A DNA stretch of 64,000 bases from Sandarakinorhabdus sp. Lineage in GTDB: Bacteria > Pseudomonadota > Alphaproteobacteria > Sphingomonadales > Sphingomonadaceae. The first letter of the stretch is position 1. Every line of letters starts with the position of its first letter. The stretch spans positions 233,192 to 297,191 of the forward strand of contig JAIMKW010000003.1 of assembly GCA_020692215.1 (NCBI GenBank), read 5' to 3'. A model generated the notes under the pieces. It was not told where the DNA came from and searched no databases. It worked only from the letters and a program-made list of their open reading frames with translations. Below, one piece after another: positions 1 to 9,409 of this stretch. The translations under genes and the position numbers were made by a program.

Positions 1-184
1 GCAGTGCCTTGCCGCGCTCGTCCAGAACAACGGTTCGGCTGCCGGATTGCGGCGGCGGAAAAGCTGCGCCTTCCGCCAGTTCCGATATCTGCGTCGGCCA
101 GGAGATGCGCTTGAGATACCGCTCCACAAGCTCGGCCTCGGGCCCACGGCCCGCTTTCCCATGGGCCAGGATATGCAGCTTCAG
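1..184 (-). CDS. rlmH: RlmH, 23S rRNA pseudouridine-1915 N3-methyltransferase (N-terminal part)
   Basis: RlmH methylates pseudouridine 1915 in helix 69 of 23S rRNA on assembled 70S ribosomes. Only about 61 N-terminal residues are inside the window; the gene runs off the left edge. The readable start (KLHILAHGKAGRGPEAELVE, then YLKRI and VLDERGKAL) matches the family N-terminus. No ATG, GTG or TTG lies in frame between this start and the upstream region checked. The only sensible start is a CTG at 182-184, which overlaps the rsfS stop as CTGA, so translation is probably coupled to rsfS. It is the last visible gene of a proB-proA-nadD-rsfS-rlmH run, the usual alphaproteobacterial neighbourhood. 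The CTG start is inferred. Confidence 0.85.
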   Translation of the reverse strand, partial: MKLHILAHGKAGRGPEAELVERYLKRISWPTQISELAEGAAFPPPQSGSRTVVLDERGKAL

Positions 185-558
185 GGGGCGGCATCCGGAG
201 CGCGTTGGGGTACGCCATCTGAATCGAAGGCCCACATCTTTTCCAGCGCATAGAATTGGCGGACTTCGGGACGGAACAGGTGAACGATCACGTCCTTTGC
301 ATCGATCAGCACCCAATCTGCCGATGCGAGGCCTTCGATACGGACACTGCGGCCCAGCTTCTGCTTGCACTCGGCCTCGATCCGCTGGGCAAGCGCTGCA
401 ACCTGCCTGGTCGAGCGGCCGGTTGCGATCATCATATAATCGGCAATCGCGCTCTTTCCGGCCAGCGGGATTTCCACGATGTCTTCTGCCTGGCCGTCTT
501 CAAGGCACTGCTGGATCAGGGCGCGCAGCGCTTCCACATTCGCGTCAACGTCGGTCAA
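181..558 (-). CDS. rsfS: Ribosomal silencing factor RsfS
   Basis: RsfS binds ribosomal protein L14 on the 50S subunit and blocks joining of the subunits when nutrients are short. The 125-aa product has the family core: DIVEIPLAGKSAIADYMMIATG near residues 26-47, RQVAALAQ, then EGLASADWVLIDAKDVIVHLF and the region RQFYALEKMW. Length is typical. The start is a TTG at 556-558 that overlaps the nadD stop (555-557) as TTGA, with AGGA about nine bases upstream. It lies between nadD and rlmH in a tightly overlapping operon, so it is probably translationally coupled to both. Confidence 0.93.
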   Translation of the reverse strand: MTDVDANVEALRALIQQCLEDGQAEDIVEIPLAGKSAIADYMMIATGRSTRQVAALAQRIEAECKQKLGRSVRIEGLASADWVLIDAKDVIVHLFRPEVRQFYALEKMWAFDSDGVPQRAPDAAP

Positions 559-1196
559 TCTGCTTGTTCCTGTAATTTGAGGATATCTGATTTGAGGATA
601 TCTGATTTGAGGACTTGCTCGGCCCAGCCGGGATCATTCTGGCGGATTGCAGTCGCCGACTGCGGGTCGAGCCCCAGGTTCACCATCGTGATTGCAGGCA
701 GGTGCCAGGTCCTCCATCCGGCCGGATTGTTGCGGCGAAACCGCCGGAGCCAGCCCATGGCCGGGGCAAACTGACTACGCCCAGCATAGTGTGGACGGGC
801 CATCACCACAATCGGCACGTTGCGCGAAATCTCCCGCCAGGCGGCCCAGCGGTGAAATTGCAGCAGATTGTCGGCTCCCATCAACCAGATGAAGCGAACC
901 TGGGGATAGCGCGCCTTCAGCGCCGCGATGCTATCCACGGTCATCTGGGTTCCCAACTCCTGCTCGATCGCCGTCACGCGGATTCGCGGGTGGCGGGCCA
1001 TGGCGCGGGCCGAGGCGAGTCGCGCGCGAAGCGATGCCATGCCCGCCACCGGCTTCAGCGGGTTCTGCGGCGAAACCATCCACCACACTTCGTCCAGCTT
1101 CAGCCGGCGCATCGCCTCCAGGCTCATCCGGCGGTGGCCGCTGTGGGCCGGGTTGAACGAGCCGCCGAGCAGGCCCACCGAAAAGCCCTTCTTCAA
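555..1196 (-). CDS. nadD: Nicotinate-nucleotide adenylyltransferase NadD
   Basis: NadD adenylylates nicotinate mononucleotide with ATP to give deamido-NAD in NAD synthesis. The 213-aa protein starts KKGFSVGLLGGSFNPAHSGH, containing the nucleotidyltransferase motif GGSFNPAHxGH. It continues with VWWMVSPQNPLK and FIWLMGADNLLQFHRW and ends with a modified SxTxIR motif (SATAIRQ). The reading frame is open further upstream into proA, but that part has no family similarity. I therefore place the start at a TTG (1194-1196) just after the proA stop, with GAAGG about ten bases upstream. The C-terminus is odd: a 15-bp tandem repeat encodes LKSDILKSDILKLQ just before the stop. Confidence 0.92.
   Translation of the reverse strand: MKKGFSVGLLGGSFNPAHSGHRRMSLEAMRRLKLDEVWWMVSPQNPLKPVAGMASLRARLASARAMARHPRIRVTAIEQELGTQMTVDSIAALKARYPQVRFIWLMGADNLLQFHRWAAWREISRNVPIVVMARPHYAGRSQFAPAMGWLRRFRRNNPAGWRTWHLPAITMVNLGLDPQSATAIRQNDPGWAEQVLKSDILKSDILKLQEQAD
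575..613. repeat. 15-bp tandem repeat, 2.6 copies, inside the nadD 3' end
   Basis: The unit ATTTGAGGATATCTG (plus strand) is at 575-589 and 590-604, with a partial third copy at 605-613. It is a multiple of three and keeps nadD open, adding the peptide repeat KSDIL. It lies immediately upstream of the rsfS start. Confidence 0.95.
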
Positions 1197-1209
1197 GCGC
1201 GTCCAGCCT

Positions 1210-2487
1210 TCATGGCCTGGTTTGCCCGGTGCCCAGAACCACCGTCTTGTAGGTGGTGAGGCCTTCCAGCGCGACAGGGCCGCGGGCGTGCAGGCGTCCG
1301 GTTGCGATCCCGATTTCCGCACCGAAGCCGAACTCTCCGCCATCGGCAAACTGGGTGGAAGCGTTCCAGAGGACGATGGCGGAATCGACGGCGGCAAGGA
1401 AACGGTCGGCCGTTGCGGTATCTTCGGTCACGATGGCATCGGTGTGGTGGCTGCCATGCGCTGCGATGTGGGCAATTGCACCCTCCACGCCATCCACTGT
1501 GGCCACGCTTGCGATGCTGTCGAGATATTCGGTATCCCAATCCTCGGGGTCAGCCGGTTTCAGCCGGGTGTCGAGCGGCAGGAGATCGGGCGTGACCCGA
1601 AGCTCGCAGCCTGAATCCAGCAGCGTTTCGAGCAGCATTGGCGCCATATTCGTGGCAGACTGGTCGATCAACAGCGTTTCCATGGCGCCGCACACGCCGG
1701 TGCGCCGCATCTTTGCATTCAGAACGATAGCGCTTGCCTTGGCCGGATCTGCCGCCCGGTCGACATAGACATGGTTGTTGCCATCCAGGTGGGCGAGCAC
1801 GGGAACCCGCGCTTCAGCCTGCACCCGCGCCACCAGATTCTTGCCGCCGCGCGGGATCAGGATATCGATGAGCCCGCTGGCAGCCAGCATCGCGCCAACC
1901 ATGGCGCGATCTGAGGTGGGAACAAGCTGGATCGCATCTTCGGGCAGGCCCGATGCCCGCAGGCCTTCCAGAAGCGCTGCGTGGATGGCCCTCGATGTTG
2001 CCAGAGCCTCGCTGCCGCCGCGCAGGATGCAGGCGTTGCCCGCCATCAGGCACAGCACGCCCGCGTCGGCTGTGACGTTGGGGCGGCTTTCGTAGATGAT
2101 GCCGACCACGCCAAGCGGCACGCGAACCTGGCGGAAGTGCAGACCGTTCGGCCGGTCCCATTCCCGGATGATCTCGCCAACCGGGTCGGGAAGGTCTGCA
2201 ACCACATCGAGCCCGGCTGCCATGGCCTCGATCCGGCTGTCATCCAGCTTCAGCCTGTCCTGCATGGCGGGCGACAGATGGGCGGCGGCTGCCATGTCTT
2301 TCGTGTTGGCGGCGAGGATGGTTGCCCGGTTGGCGCGGATTGCGGCGGCAGCAGCGCGGATTGCGCCGGCCTTTTGCGCTGTTGGTGCAGCTGCCAGGAT
2401 TCGCGCCGCACTGCGGGCGCGGGCCCCCATTTCGGCCATCAGCCGGGCAGGATCGAAAGACAGTCCGCTTTTCATGTCTGTGTTCAC
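1210..2487 (-). CDS. proA: Gamma-glutamyl phosphate reductase ProA
   Basis: ProA reduces gamma-glutamyl phosphate with NADPH to glutamate-5-semialdehyde, the second step of proline synthesis. The 425-aa length is normal for this aldehyde dehydrogenase-fold family. Recognisable stretches are [33 protein letters not shown] and [10 protein letters not shown]. The catalytic cysteine region is [13 protein letters not shown], followed by [18 protein letters not shown] near the C-terminus. Its start overlaps the proB stop by four bases (ATGA), giving a proBA operon with coupled translation. Confidence 0.97.
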   Translation of the reverse strand: MNTDMKSGLSFDPARLMAEMGARARSAARILAAAPTAQKAGAIRAAAAAIRANRATILAANTKDMAAAAHLSPAMQDRLKLDDSRIEAMAAGLDVVADLPDPVGEIIREWDRPNGLHFRQVRVPLGVVGIIYESRPNVTADAGVLCLMAGNACILRGGSEALATSRAIHAALLEGLRASGLPEDAIQLVPTSDRAMVGAMLAASGLIDILIPRGGKNLVARVQAEARVPVLAHLDGNNHVYVDRAADPAKASAIVLNAKMRRTGVCGAMETLLIDQSATNMAPMLLETLLDSGCELRVTPDLLPLDTRLKPADPEDWDTEYLDSIASVATVDGVEGAIAHIAAHGSHHTDAIVTEDTATADRFLAAVDSAIVLWNASTQFADGGEFGFGAEIGIATGRLHARGPVALEGLTTYKTVVLGTGQTRP

Positions 2488-3608
2488 AGCATCACCAACT
2501 GGTCTCGGTGGAGCACGGCACTGCGCGGCGCATAGCCCAGGATTGCGGCGATTGCATCGCTGCGCTTGCCGGCGATGGCATGGGCTTCGCCGGCATCATA
2601 GCCGACCAGGCCGCGTGCGATTGCGCGGCCGTCGGGCCCCAGCACGTCGACAGCGTCGCCGCGGCGGAAATCGCCCTCCACGCGCACAACCCCGGCGGCG
2701 AGCAGGCTCTTGCCGCTGCCCAGCGCGCTGGCGGCCCCGGCATCGACATGGAGCTGGCCCACCACCTGCATGCGCCCAGCGAGCCAGGCCTTGCGGGCCC
2801 GCTTGGGGTCGGCCGCTGTGAAGATGGTGCCGTGGCCGCTGGCATCGAAGGCGGCAAGCGGATGATCCGGCTGTCCGGCAACGATCGCGACCGGAATTCC
2901 GGCTGCGTGGGCGATCCGTGCCGCTTCGACCTTGGCCGCCATCCCGCCAGAGCCCATGCCCGATGCGGACTCGGCGGATGCCATGTGGGCGATCGCGGCG
3001 ATGTCGGGCACGGTGTCGATGAAGCTGGCAGTCGGGTCGTGCGCGGGGTTGGCGGTGTAAAGGCCATCGATATCGGACAGCAGGATCAGCGCCTGGGCAC
3101 TGCCGGCCTGCGCTGCGCGGGCAGCCAGCCGGTCGTTGTCGCCGAAGCGGATTTCCTCGGTCGCTACCGAATCATTTTCGTTGAGGATGGGAACGACGCC
3201 AAGCTGCAGCAGCCGGTCCAGCGTGGCGGATGCGTTCAGGAATCGCCGCCTGTCCTCGAAATCTCCCAGTGTCACCAGCATCTGTGCAGCCGTGATGGCG
3301 TGCTGGCCCAGAAGCTCTGCCCAAAGGCCGGCTAGCAGGATCTGCCCGGTGGCGGCGGCGGCCTGCGCGTCCTCCAGGCTGGAGCGCCCGCCCTTTGCAA
3401 GCCCTAGTCGCCGCGAGCCGAGCGCAATGGCCCCAGACGAGACGAGGATCACCTGCTGCCCGGCCGCATGGCGGGCCGCGATGTCTGCTACCAGCGTTTC
3501 CAGCCACGAACGCCGCACCTGCCCATCTGGCGCAACCAGAAGCGATGAGCCCACCTTCACGACAAGGCGTGCGGCTTTGCCGGGCCGGAATTGGGCAGCC
3601 CGCTTCAT
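2484..3608 (-). CDS. proB: Glutamate 5-kinase ProB
   Basis: ProB phosphorylates L-glutamate at the gamma carboxyl group, the committed and normally proline-inhibited step of proline synthesis. The 374-aa product has an amino-acid kinase domain (VVKVGSSLL at about residues 17-25, [34 protein letters not shown]-like [10 protein letters not shown]). It also has the C-terminal PUA domain typical of full-length bacterial ProB (about residues 275-374). It is followed by proA with a four-base overlap. About 28 bases separate it from obgE upstream. Confidence 0.97.
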   Translation of the reverse strand: MKRAAQFRPGKAARLVVKVGSSLLVAPDGQVRRSWLETLVADIAARHAAGQQVILVSSGAIALGSRRLGLAKGGRSSLEDAQAAAATGQILLAGLWAELLGQHAITAAQMLVTLGDFEDRRRFLNASATLDRLLQLGVVPILNENDSVATEEIRFGDNDRLAARAAQAGSAQALILLSDIDGLYTANPAHDPTASFIDTVPDIAAIAHMASAESASGMGSGGMAAKVEAARIAHAAGIPVAIVAGQPDHPLAAFDASGHGTIFTAADPKRARKAWLAGRMQVVGQLHVDAGAASALGSGKSLLAAGVVRVEGDFRRGDAVDVLGPDGRAIARGLVGYDAGEAHAIAGKRSDAIAAILGYAPRSAVLHRDQLVML

Positions 3609-3636
3609 CGCCCCAAGCCTGCCATGGTCGGTTCGA

Positions 3637-4758
<1,122 letters not shown>

Positions 4759-5025
4759 TTATTCAGCCGCTTCAGCCATCCGGACCGAGACATATTTCCG
4801 GCCCTGCTTGCCATCGTGGAACTCCACCCGGCCGTCCGACGTGGCGAACAGCGTGTGATCACGCCCGATGCCGACATTTGTGCCGGGATAGAATTTTGTG
4901 CCGCGCTGGCGAACGAGGATGTTGCCTGCGATGGCTTCCTGGCCGCCGAACAGCTTGACGCCGAGGCGCCTGCCTGCCGAATCACGACCGTTGCGGGACG
5001 AGCCGCCTGCCTTCTTGTGTGCCAT
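4759..5025 (-). CDS. rpmA: 50S ribosomal protein L27
   Basis: L27 sits at the peptidyl-transferase centre of the 50S subunit. The 88-aa product starts [20 protein letters not shown] and contains [20 protein letters not shown] and [20 protein letters not shown], all hallmark L27 sequence. No Firmicutes-style cleaved N-terminal extension is present. It follows rplU by 12 bases, the conserved rplU-rpmA pair. Confidence 0.98.
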   Translation of the reverse strand: MAHKKAGGSSRNGRDSAGRRLGVKLFGGQEAIAGNILVRQRGTKFYPGTNVGIGRDHTLFATSDGRVEFHDGKQGRKYVSVRMAEAAE

Positions 5026-5037
5026 GGTGAGGGTCCC

Positions 5038-5334
5038 TTACGCGATCGAGAGAATCTTCAGCACCGTCTGGTGCTGGCGGTGGCCGTTCTTGCGGCGATA
5101 GTTGTGCCGACGGCGCTTCTTGAAGATGATGACCTTGTCGCCCTTGTTGTGGGCCACGATTTCGGCTGTCACCTTGACCTTGCCGGCATCCTTCAGGGCG
5201 CCGCCGTCGGACACGAGAAGAACATCTTCCAGCGTGATCTGGCTGCCGGCATCGCCGTCGAGTTTCTCGACGATGATCTGATCTTCGGGAGCGACCCGAT
5301 ATTGTTTGCCGCCCGTGCGCACTACCGCGAACAT
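5038..5334 (-). CDS. rplU: 50S ribosomal protein L21
   Basis: L21 is a 23S rRNA-binding protein of the large subunit. I start it at [20 protein letters not shown], the conserved N-terminus. The frame is open 18 codons further upstream, but that extension is not family sequence. The product is 98 aa and ends [16 protein letters not shown] plus a short tail, typical of L21. It is the first gene of the rplU-rpmA operon. The 282-bp gap up to the divergent gene at 5617 must hold its promoter, but I do not see a clear consensus site. Confidence 0.97.
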   Translation of the reverse strand: MFAVVRTGGKQYRVAPEDQIIVEKLDGDAGSQITLEDVLLVSDGGALKDAGKVKVTAEIVAHNKGDKVIIFKKRRRHNYRRKNGHRQHQTVLKILSIA

Positions 5335-5616
5335 GTTCGTCGTCCTCATCCGAATCTGGAATAAATCCAAGAAAACAAACGCGGCCACCCAAGGGTGCCG
5401 CGGAAAGCGGGCGAAATATGCTCAAGGGGTCTGCTTGTCAACATGAGACAGGCCAGAGACCCCGGGGTTTCACGGCCTTTCCTGCTTTTGCAGGCAGCGC
5501 TCTGGCAGGCCATGCATCCCGAAAAATGCCGCTTTCACGCCGGGGCACAAAAGCGTAACGAGCCGGCACGTGGGGCAAACAGGGGAGTCATTTTGCACAT
5601 CTGAACAAGGTTTGAC

Positions 5617-7461
5617 ATGAAAAAGATACTGATTGCTGCCGGCGCGCTCCCCTTCATGGCGCTTGCCACCCTGCCCATTCCTGTAGCTGCCCAAACCGCC
5701 GTCATCCAACCCGCCGCTGGCATCAAGGCCGGCCCGATGGTGGAAACGCCCTCTGCGAAGTTGACGCAGCTTTTCATTGCCAGTGACGAAGCGAACCTGA
5801 AGCGCAATCCGCTGCAGGCTCTGTTCCGCGGCGACATGCGCTATGCCGACCAGTTCGGGGATTATGTGAGCGATGCCTGGTTTGCTGCCGAAAAGGCCGC
5901 GATCGAGGCTGACCTTGAGGCGCTCGCCGTGATTGATCGTGCAGCGCTGAGCCCGGATGAGCAGATCAGCTATGACGTGTTCAGGTGGGATCGCGAATCC
6001 AGCCTGAAGGGCTTCGCGCCCGACATCGTCGGCGCCACCAAGCTGCTCCCTGTCGATCATTTCAGGGGTCTGCACCAGTTCGTGCCCGATATCTTCTCTG
6101 GCCAGTCGGTCGCGAAATTCCGCACCGTGAAGGACTATGAGGACAATCTGAAGCGCCTCGACGGTTTCGTGATCGTCATGGACCAGTCCCTGGAGCGGCT
6201 GAAACAGGGTGTTGCTGCTGGCGTCGTCCAGCCGCGGCTGGTGTCCGAGCGGGTGCTTTCGCAGCTTGAAGGGCATGTGAAGGGCGGCGTGGACGCCATG
6301 CCGCTGATGATGCCGGTGCAGACATTCCCCGAGGGGATTTCGGCTGCAGATCAGGCGCGGCTGCGCGCCGAATATACGGCGATGGTGCGCGACAGGGTGC
6401 TGCCGAGCTATGCCCGGATGCGCGATTATGTGCGCGATGTGTATCTACCGGCCTCGCGCGGGAACGAGCGACCCGGCCTTGTCTCCATGCCCGGCGGGCC
6501 CGACCTCTATCGCTATCTCGTCGGCACGCAGACGACTACGGCCATGACGCCCGACGAGATTCACGACCTCGGACTGTCCGAAGTGGCGCGCATTCAGGAC
6601 GAGATGCGCCAGGTGATGAAGGCGGTGGGCTTCAAGGGTGATCTTTCGGCCTTCTTCATCCATCTGAAAACGGATCCAAAGTTCAAGCCTGCCAGCCGCG
6701 AAGCCCTGACGGAAGGCTATTATGCCATCGGAAAGCGGGTGGATACAGCGCTGCCGAAGCTGTTCCGCACGATGCCGAAAACGGCTCTGGAAATTCGCCC
6801 CTATCCCGAATTTCTGGAGAAGGATTCGGCGGGCGGTTCCTACCAGCCGGGTACGCCCGATGGTTCACGACCAGGCATCTTCTATTTTAACGCCTATGAT
6901 CTCCCCAGCCGCACGACGCCGGGTATGGAGACACTGTATCTGCATGAAGGCGCGCCGGGGCACCATTTCCAGATTGCGCTGGCCAGCGAGAATGCAAAGC
7001 TGCCCAGCTTCCAGCGGTTCGGTGGCAACACCGCTTTTGCCGAAGGCTGGGGCCTTTACGCCGAAAGCCTCGGCAAGGAGCTGGGCATGTTCACCGACCC
7101 TTACCAGTATTTTGGCCGGCTGGATGATGAAATGCTGCGTGCGATGCGGCTGGTGGTGGATACCGGCCTGCACCACAAGGGCTGGAGCCGCCAGCAGGCG
7201 ATCGACTATATGCTCGCCAACTCATCGCAGGGTGAAACCGATGTGGTGAACGAGGTGGATCGATATGTCGCCATGCCCGCGCAGGCGCTGGCCTACAAGG
7301 TGGGCGACATCCGCATCCAGCAGGCCCGCAAGCGTGCGGAAAAGGCGCTGGGCCCGAAGTTCGACATCCGGGATTTCCACGAACAGGTGCTGATGTCGGG
7401 CGCCCTGCCGCTGGAAGTGCTCGACGCCAAGATCGATCGCTGGATCCAGTCGCAGCTCTGA
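5617..7461 (+). CDS. DUF885 family secreted hydrolase (probable zinc-dependent)
   Basis: This is a 614-aa protein of the DUF885 family, whose members resemble metallocarboxypeptidases; the substrate is unknown. The N-terminus MKKILIAAGALPFMALATLP followed by ...VAAQ is a clear Sec signal peptide, with likely cleavage after AQ near residue 26, so it acts in the periplasm. The putative metal motif is HEGAPGHHFQ at about residue 443, within METLYLHEGAPGHHF, followed by NTAFAEGWGLYAESL, a conserved family block. It is monocistronic, divergent from rplU and convergent with the sulfotransferase gene. The catalytic role is inferred from the motif, not proven. Confidence 0.85.
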   Translation: MKKILIAAGALPFMALATLPIPVAAQTAVIQPAAGIKAGPMVETPSAKLTQLFIASDEANLKRNPLQALFRGDMRYADQFGDYVSDAWFAAEKAAIEADLEALAVIDRAALSPDEQISYDVFRWDRESSLKGFAPDIVGATKLLPVDHFRGLHQFVPDIFSGQSVAKFRTVKDYEDNLKRLDGFVIVMDQSLERLKQGVAAGVVQPRLVSERVLSQLEGHVKGGVDAMPLMMPVQTFPEGISAADQARLRAEYTAMVRDRVLPSYARMRDYVRDVYLPASRGNERPGLVSMPGGPDLYRYLVGTQTTTAMTPDEIHDLGLSEVARIQDEMRQVMKAVGFKGDLSAFFIHLKTDPKFKPASREALTEGYYAIGKRVDTALPKLFRTMPKTALEIRPYPEFLEKDSAGGSYQPGTPDGSRPGIFYFNAYDLPSRTTPGMETLYLHEGAPGHHFQIALASENAKLPSFQRFGGNTAFAEGWGLYAESLGKELGMFTDPYQYFGRLDDEMLRAMRLVVDTGLHHKGWSRQQAIDYMLANSSQGETDVVNEVDRYVAMPAQALAYKVGDIRIQQARKRAEKALGPKFDIRDFHEQVLMSGALPLEVLDAKIDRWIQSQL

Positions 7462-7492
7462 AGGCCGGGCTTTTGCAGGTTGGGCTGGCGCG

Positions 7493-8440
7493 TCAGTCCG
7501 GCGCGGTGCGTGGGTCGCCAGCGGCGGCCCGCCCACCCTCGGCCCAAGCCCTGAGTGCTGGCGACAGCGCGGCCGATACGGCAGCCTCGCAATCGGCCAG
7601 GTCCTCAGCGGTCAGCACCGAAAGCCAGCGCTGGTTCGATCCCTTGTGCAAGAAGCGCTCACCACCCCCCACGAAGACATTTGCGGCATCGGGCAGCAAG
7701 GCTGCGCTGTCGCGCTTCATCGCGCTGAACTCGGCCGCCTGCACCAGGTCCTGCATCAGGGCGGCCGGCGTCTCGATCCCGAGAAAGTCCGCAATGCGCT
7801 GCATCTCTCCGGCCAGATCTGCCTTCAGGTCGTTGTAGTGCACCATCAGCATGTTCGGCCGGTGGCGCTCAGCCCAATAGCTCTGCTCGAGTTCGACATA
7901 TTCGGGAAGTCCATAGTCATCCATCGGGCCGAAGGCCGGATCGCGCAGGAAACGGCGGAAGAAGGCGCGTGGATCGGCCGGCGGGCGCGGGTAGGGCGCA
8001 GCGATGGTCTCGTCTTCCAGACCCCACTGGTCGAACGAGCGCATGAGATCCTCTGCGAAGGCGGTGCAATGGTTGTGGTACGACATACACGCGTCGCGTG
8101 GGTCGCGCGCCACATGGATGTAATGGACGTCATCGTGCAGCGCGATCGCGTCCAGAGGAAGATGGGTTTTCAGGCCCCGTCGCGCGGTGGCCGCGTTCAG
8201 CGCCTGCACGGCGTCTGCGAGGGGCACGAACCGGGCATCGAGCCAGGGCTGTTCCCGCATCAGGGGGCTGGGCGCCGCCGATTGTGCAAGCAGCATTCCC
8301 ACGATGCGCTGCGTCCATGTGGTGCCGCATTTCGGAAAGGTCGCAACAAGAATGTCGCCGGCGCGGTGCTCCAGCGCATCCCATCGCCGGCTGTCGCAGT
8401 GCCAGGTCCGCACTGTGCGAGTGGCATTTCTGATCTTCAT
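7493..8440 (-). CDS. Sulfotransferase domain protein
   Basis: Probable PAPS-dependent sulfotransferase of the cytosolic (Sulfotransfer_1) type, 315 aa. The PAPS 5'-phosphosulfate loop is visible as ATFPKCGTTWTQRIVG near residues 33-48. The 3'-phosphate region is YIHVARDPRDACMSYHNH. The family ends of the fold (VHYNDLKADLAGEMQRIADFLG) are also present. I begin at MKIRNATRTVRTW, six codons inside the longest frame, because the preceding MGGPSP looks like upstream sequence. The acceptor cannot be told; in bacteria such enzymes act on lipids, steroids or phenols. It lies alone between convergent neighbours. Confidence 0.85.
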   Translation of the reverse strand: MKIRNATRTVRTWHCDSRRWDALEHRAGDILVATFPKCGTTWTQRIVGMLLAQSAAPSPLMREQPWLDARFVPLADAVQALNAATARRGLKTHLPLDAIALHDDVHYIHVARDPRDACMSYHNHCTAFAEDLMRSFDQWGLEDETIAAPYPRPPADPRAFFRRFLRDPAFGPMDDYGLPEYVELEQSYWAERHRPNMLMVHYNDLKADLAGEMQRIADFLGIETPAALMQDLVQAAEFSAMKRDSAALLPDAANVFVGGGERFLHKGSNQRWLSVLTAEDLADCEAAVSAALSPALRAWAEGGRAAAGDPRTAPD

Positions 8441-8552
8441 CGGACTTGGCCCCCCCAACAGGGGTCAGTGCTAAGTCCAGAACTCGGCCAAGTCCAGCAG
8501 GGGCCGCGACATCGTGCGCACCCCCTGCGGCACCGGCGCCGCTATTCCGGCA

Positions 8553-8651
8553 ATGCCTCCCATGGGACTGGCCGCCATGCACATCGCCATAGCCCTCGCC
8601 CTTGCGGTCGCCGCAGCCTTTGTCTTTTCGGCCTTGCTTCGAGGTGGCTAG
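8553..8651 (+). CDS. Possible small single-pass membrane protein (32 aa)
   Basis: A short frame encodes MPPMGLAAMHIAIALALAVA followed by AAFVFSALLRGG, one uninterrupted hydrophobic helix. It fills most of the 207-bp gap after the sulfotransferase gene. Its TAG stop overlaps the stop of the convergent TPR gene (shared CTAG). An in-frame GTG upstream could lengthen it to 45 aa. No strong ribosome-binding site is visible, so this is a guess based on composition. Confidence 0.3.
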   Translation: MPPMGLAAMHIAIALALAVAAAFVFSALLRGG

Positions 8652-9409
8652 ACGGCGGTTCCCAGCGGAGACAGGCGCTTGGCGATTGCCCGCGCTTCCG
8701 CAGCGTCCCCCTTTTCCAGAGCAGCCAGAATAGCCCGGGCATTGCGCTGAACCAGCGCTTCGAAACCGTCGGCGGGCTTTGTCTTCAGCGCCCGCGCCAG
8801 CAGGCCGCGCGCCTTGGCTGCGTTCTTTTCCGACAGCGCCAGCAGCGTGGAGGCGTAGAAGACGGGAACGGCCGGGTCTGCGCCGGGCGCGGCAACCGCC
8901 TTGTCGAAAAAGCGCAGTGCCTCGCCCTCCTTCGCGCCAAGCGCGGTGCCCGCAATGAACTTTCCCAGCGTGGCGACGGACTCGCCATGCCAGCCGCCCA
9001 TGGCACCCAGCGCCAGCGCATCCCCCGGCCGCTTCACCAGCACCGCCTCGAACGCCCGGCGCGCCTGCTTTGCAAGGCCCGGTGCGTTCTCCAGCTTGGC
9101 CCGGTAGCCAACCGCGATTCCCTGCTGCAGAATCGCATCGAGATTGCCCGGATCGCGCTTCAGCGCCGCTGCGAAATCGGCTTCGGCCTGCAGCAGCAGG
9201 GCGCGCGCCTTGGCTTTTTCAGGCGTCTGCCAGGCGGCCTGCGTTGCAGTGGCCCGACCGGCAAGGATCAGCGCTTCGGTTGTGCCTTCGGCCCGGCCCG
9301 CTGTCGCCGCTTCGGCAAAGCGCCCGGCCGCAAAGGCTTGGGCTGCCAGCTTTGCATGGGCCGGCGCGGATGCCAGCAGAAGCGCAATGGCGATGCCCCT
9401 GACGATCAG
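8648..9409 (-). CDS. Secreted tetratricopeptide-like protein
   Basis: A 253-aa protein of unknown role, made of alanine-rich helical pairs of TPR type (for example ALKRDPGNLDAILQQGIAVG and FDKAVAAPGADPAVPVFYAS). The standard start codons give only a 131-aa C-terminal piece. The frame in fact continues upstream to a CTG at 9407-9409 that overlaps the lysK stop as CTGA. GGGAG lies about ten bases upstream of it. From that start the protein begins IVRGIAIALLLASAPAHA, a complete signal peptide. This makes the CTG start persuasive and implies coupling to lysK. Confidence 0.75.
   Translation of the reverse strand: MIVRGIAIALLLASAPAHAKLAAQAFAAGRFAEAATAGRAEGTTEALILAGRATATQAAWQTPEKAKARALLLQAEADFAAALKRDPGNLDAILQQGIAVGYRAKLENAPGLAKQARRAFEAVLVKRPGDALALGAMGGWHGESVATLGKFIAGTALGAKEGEALRFFDKAVAAPGADPAVPVFYASTLLALSEKNAAKARGLLARALKTKPADGFEALVQRNARAILAALEKGDAAEARAIAKRLSPLGTAV

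Noticed and set aside
5470..6276. 268-codon minus-strand frame
   Set aside because: Antisense to the signal peptide and N-terminal half of the DUF885 gene; composition of a shadow.
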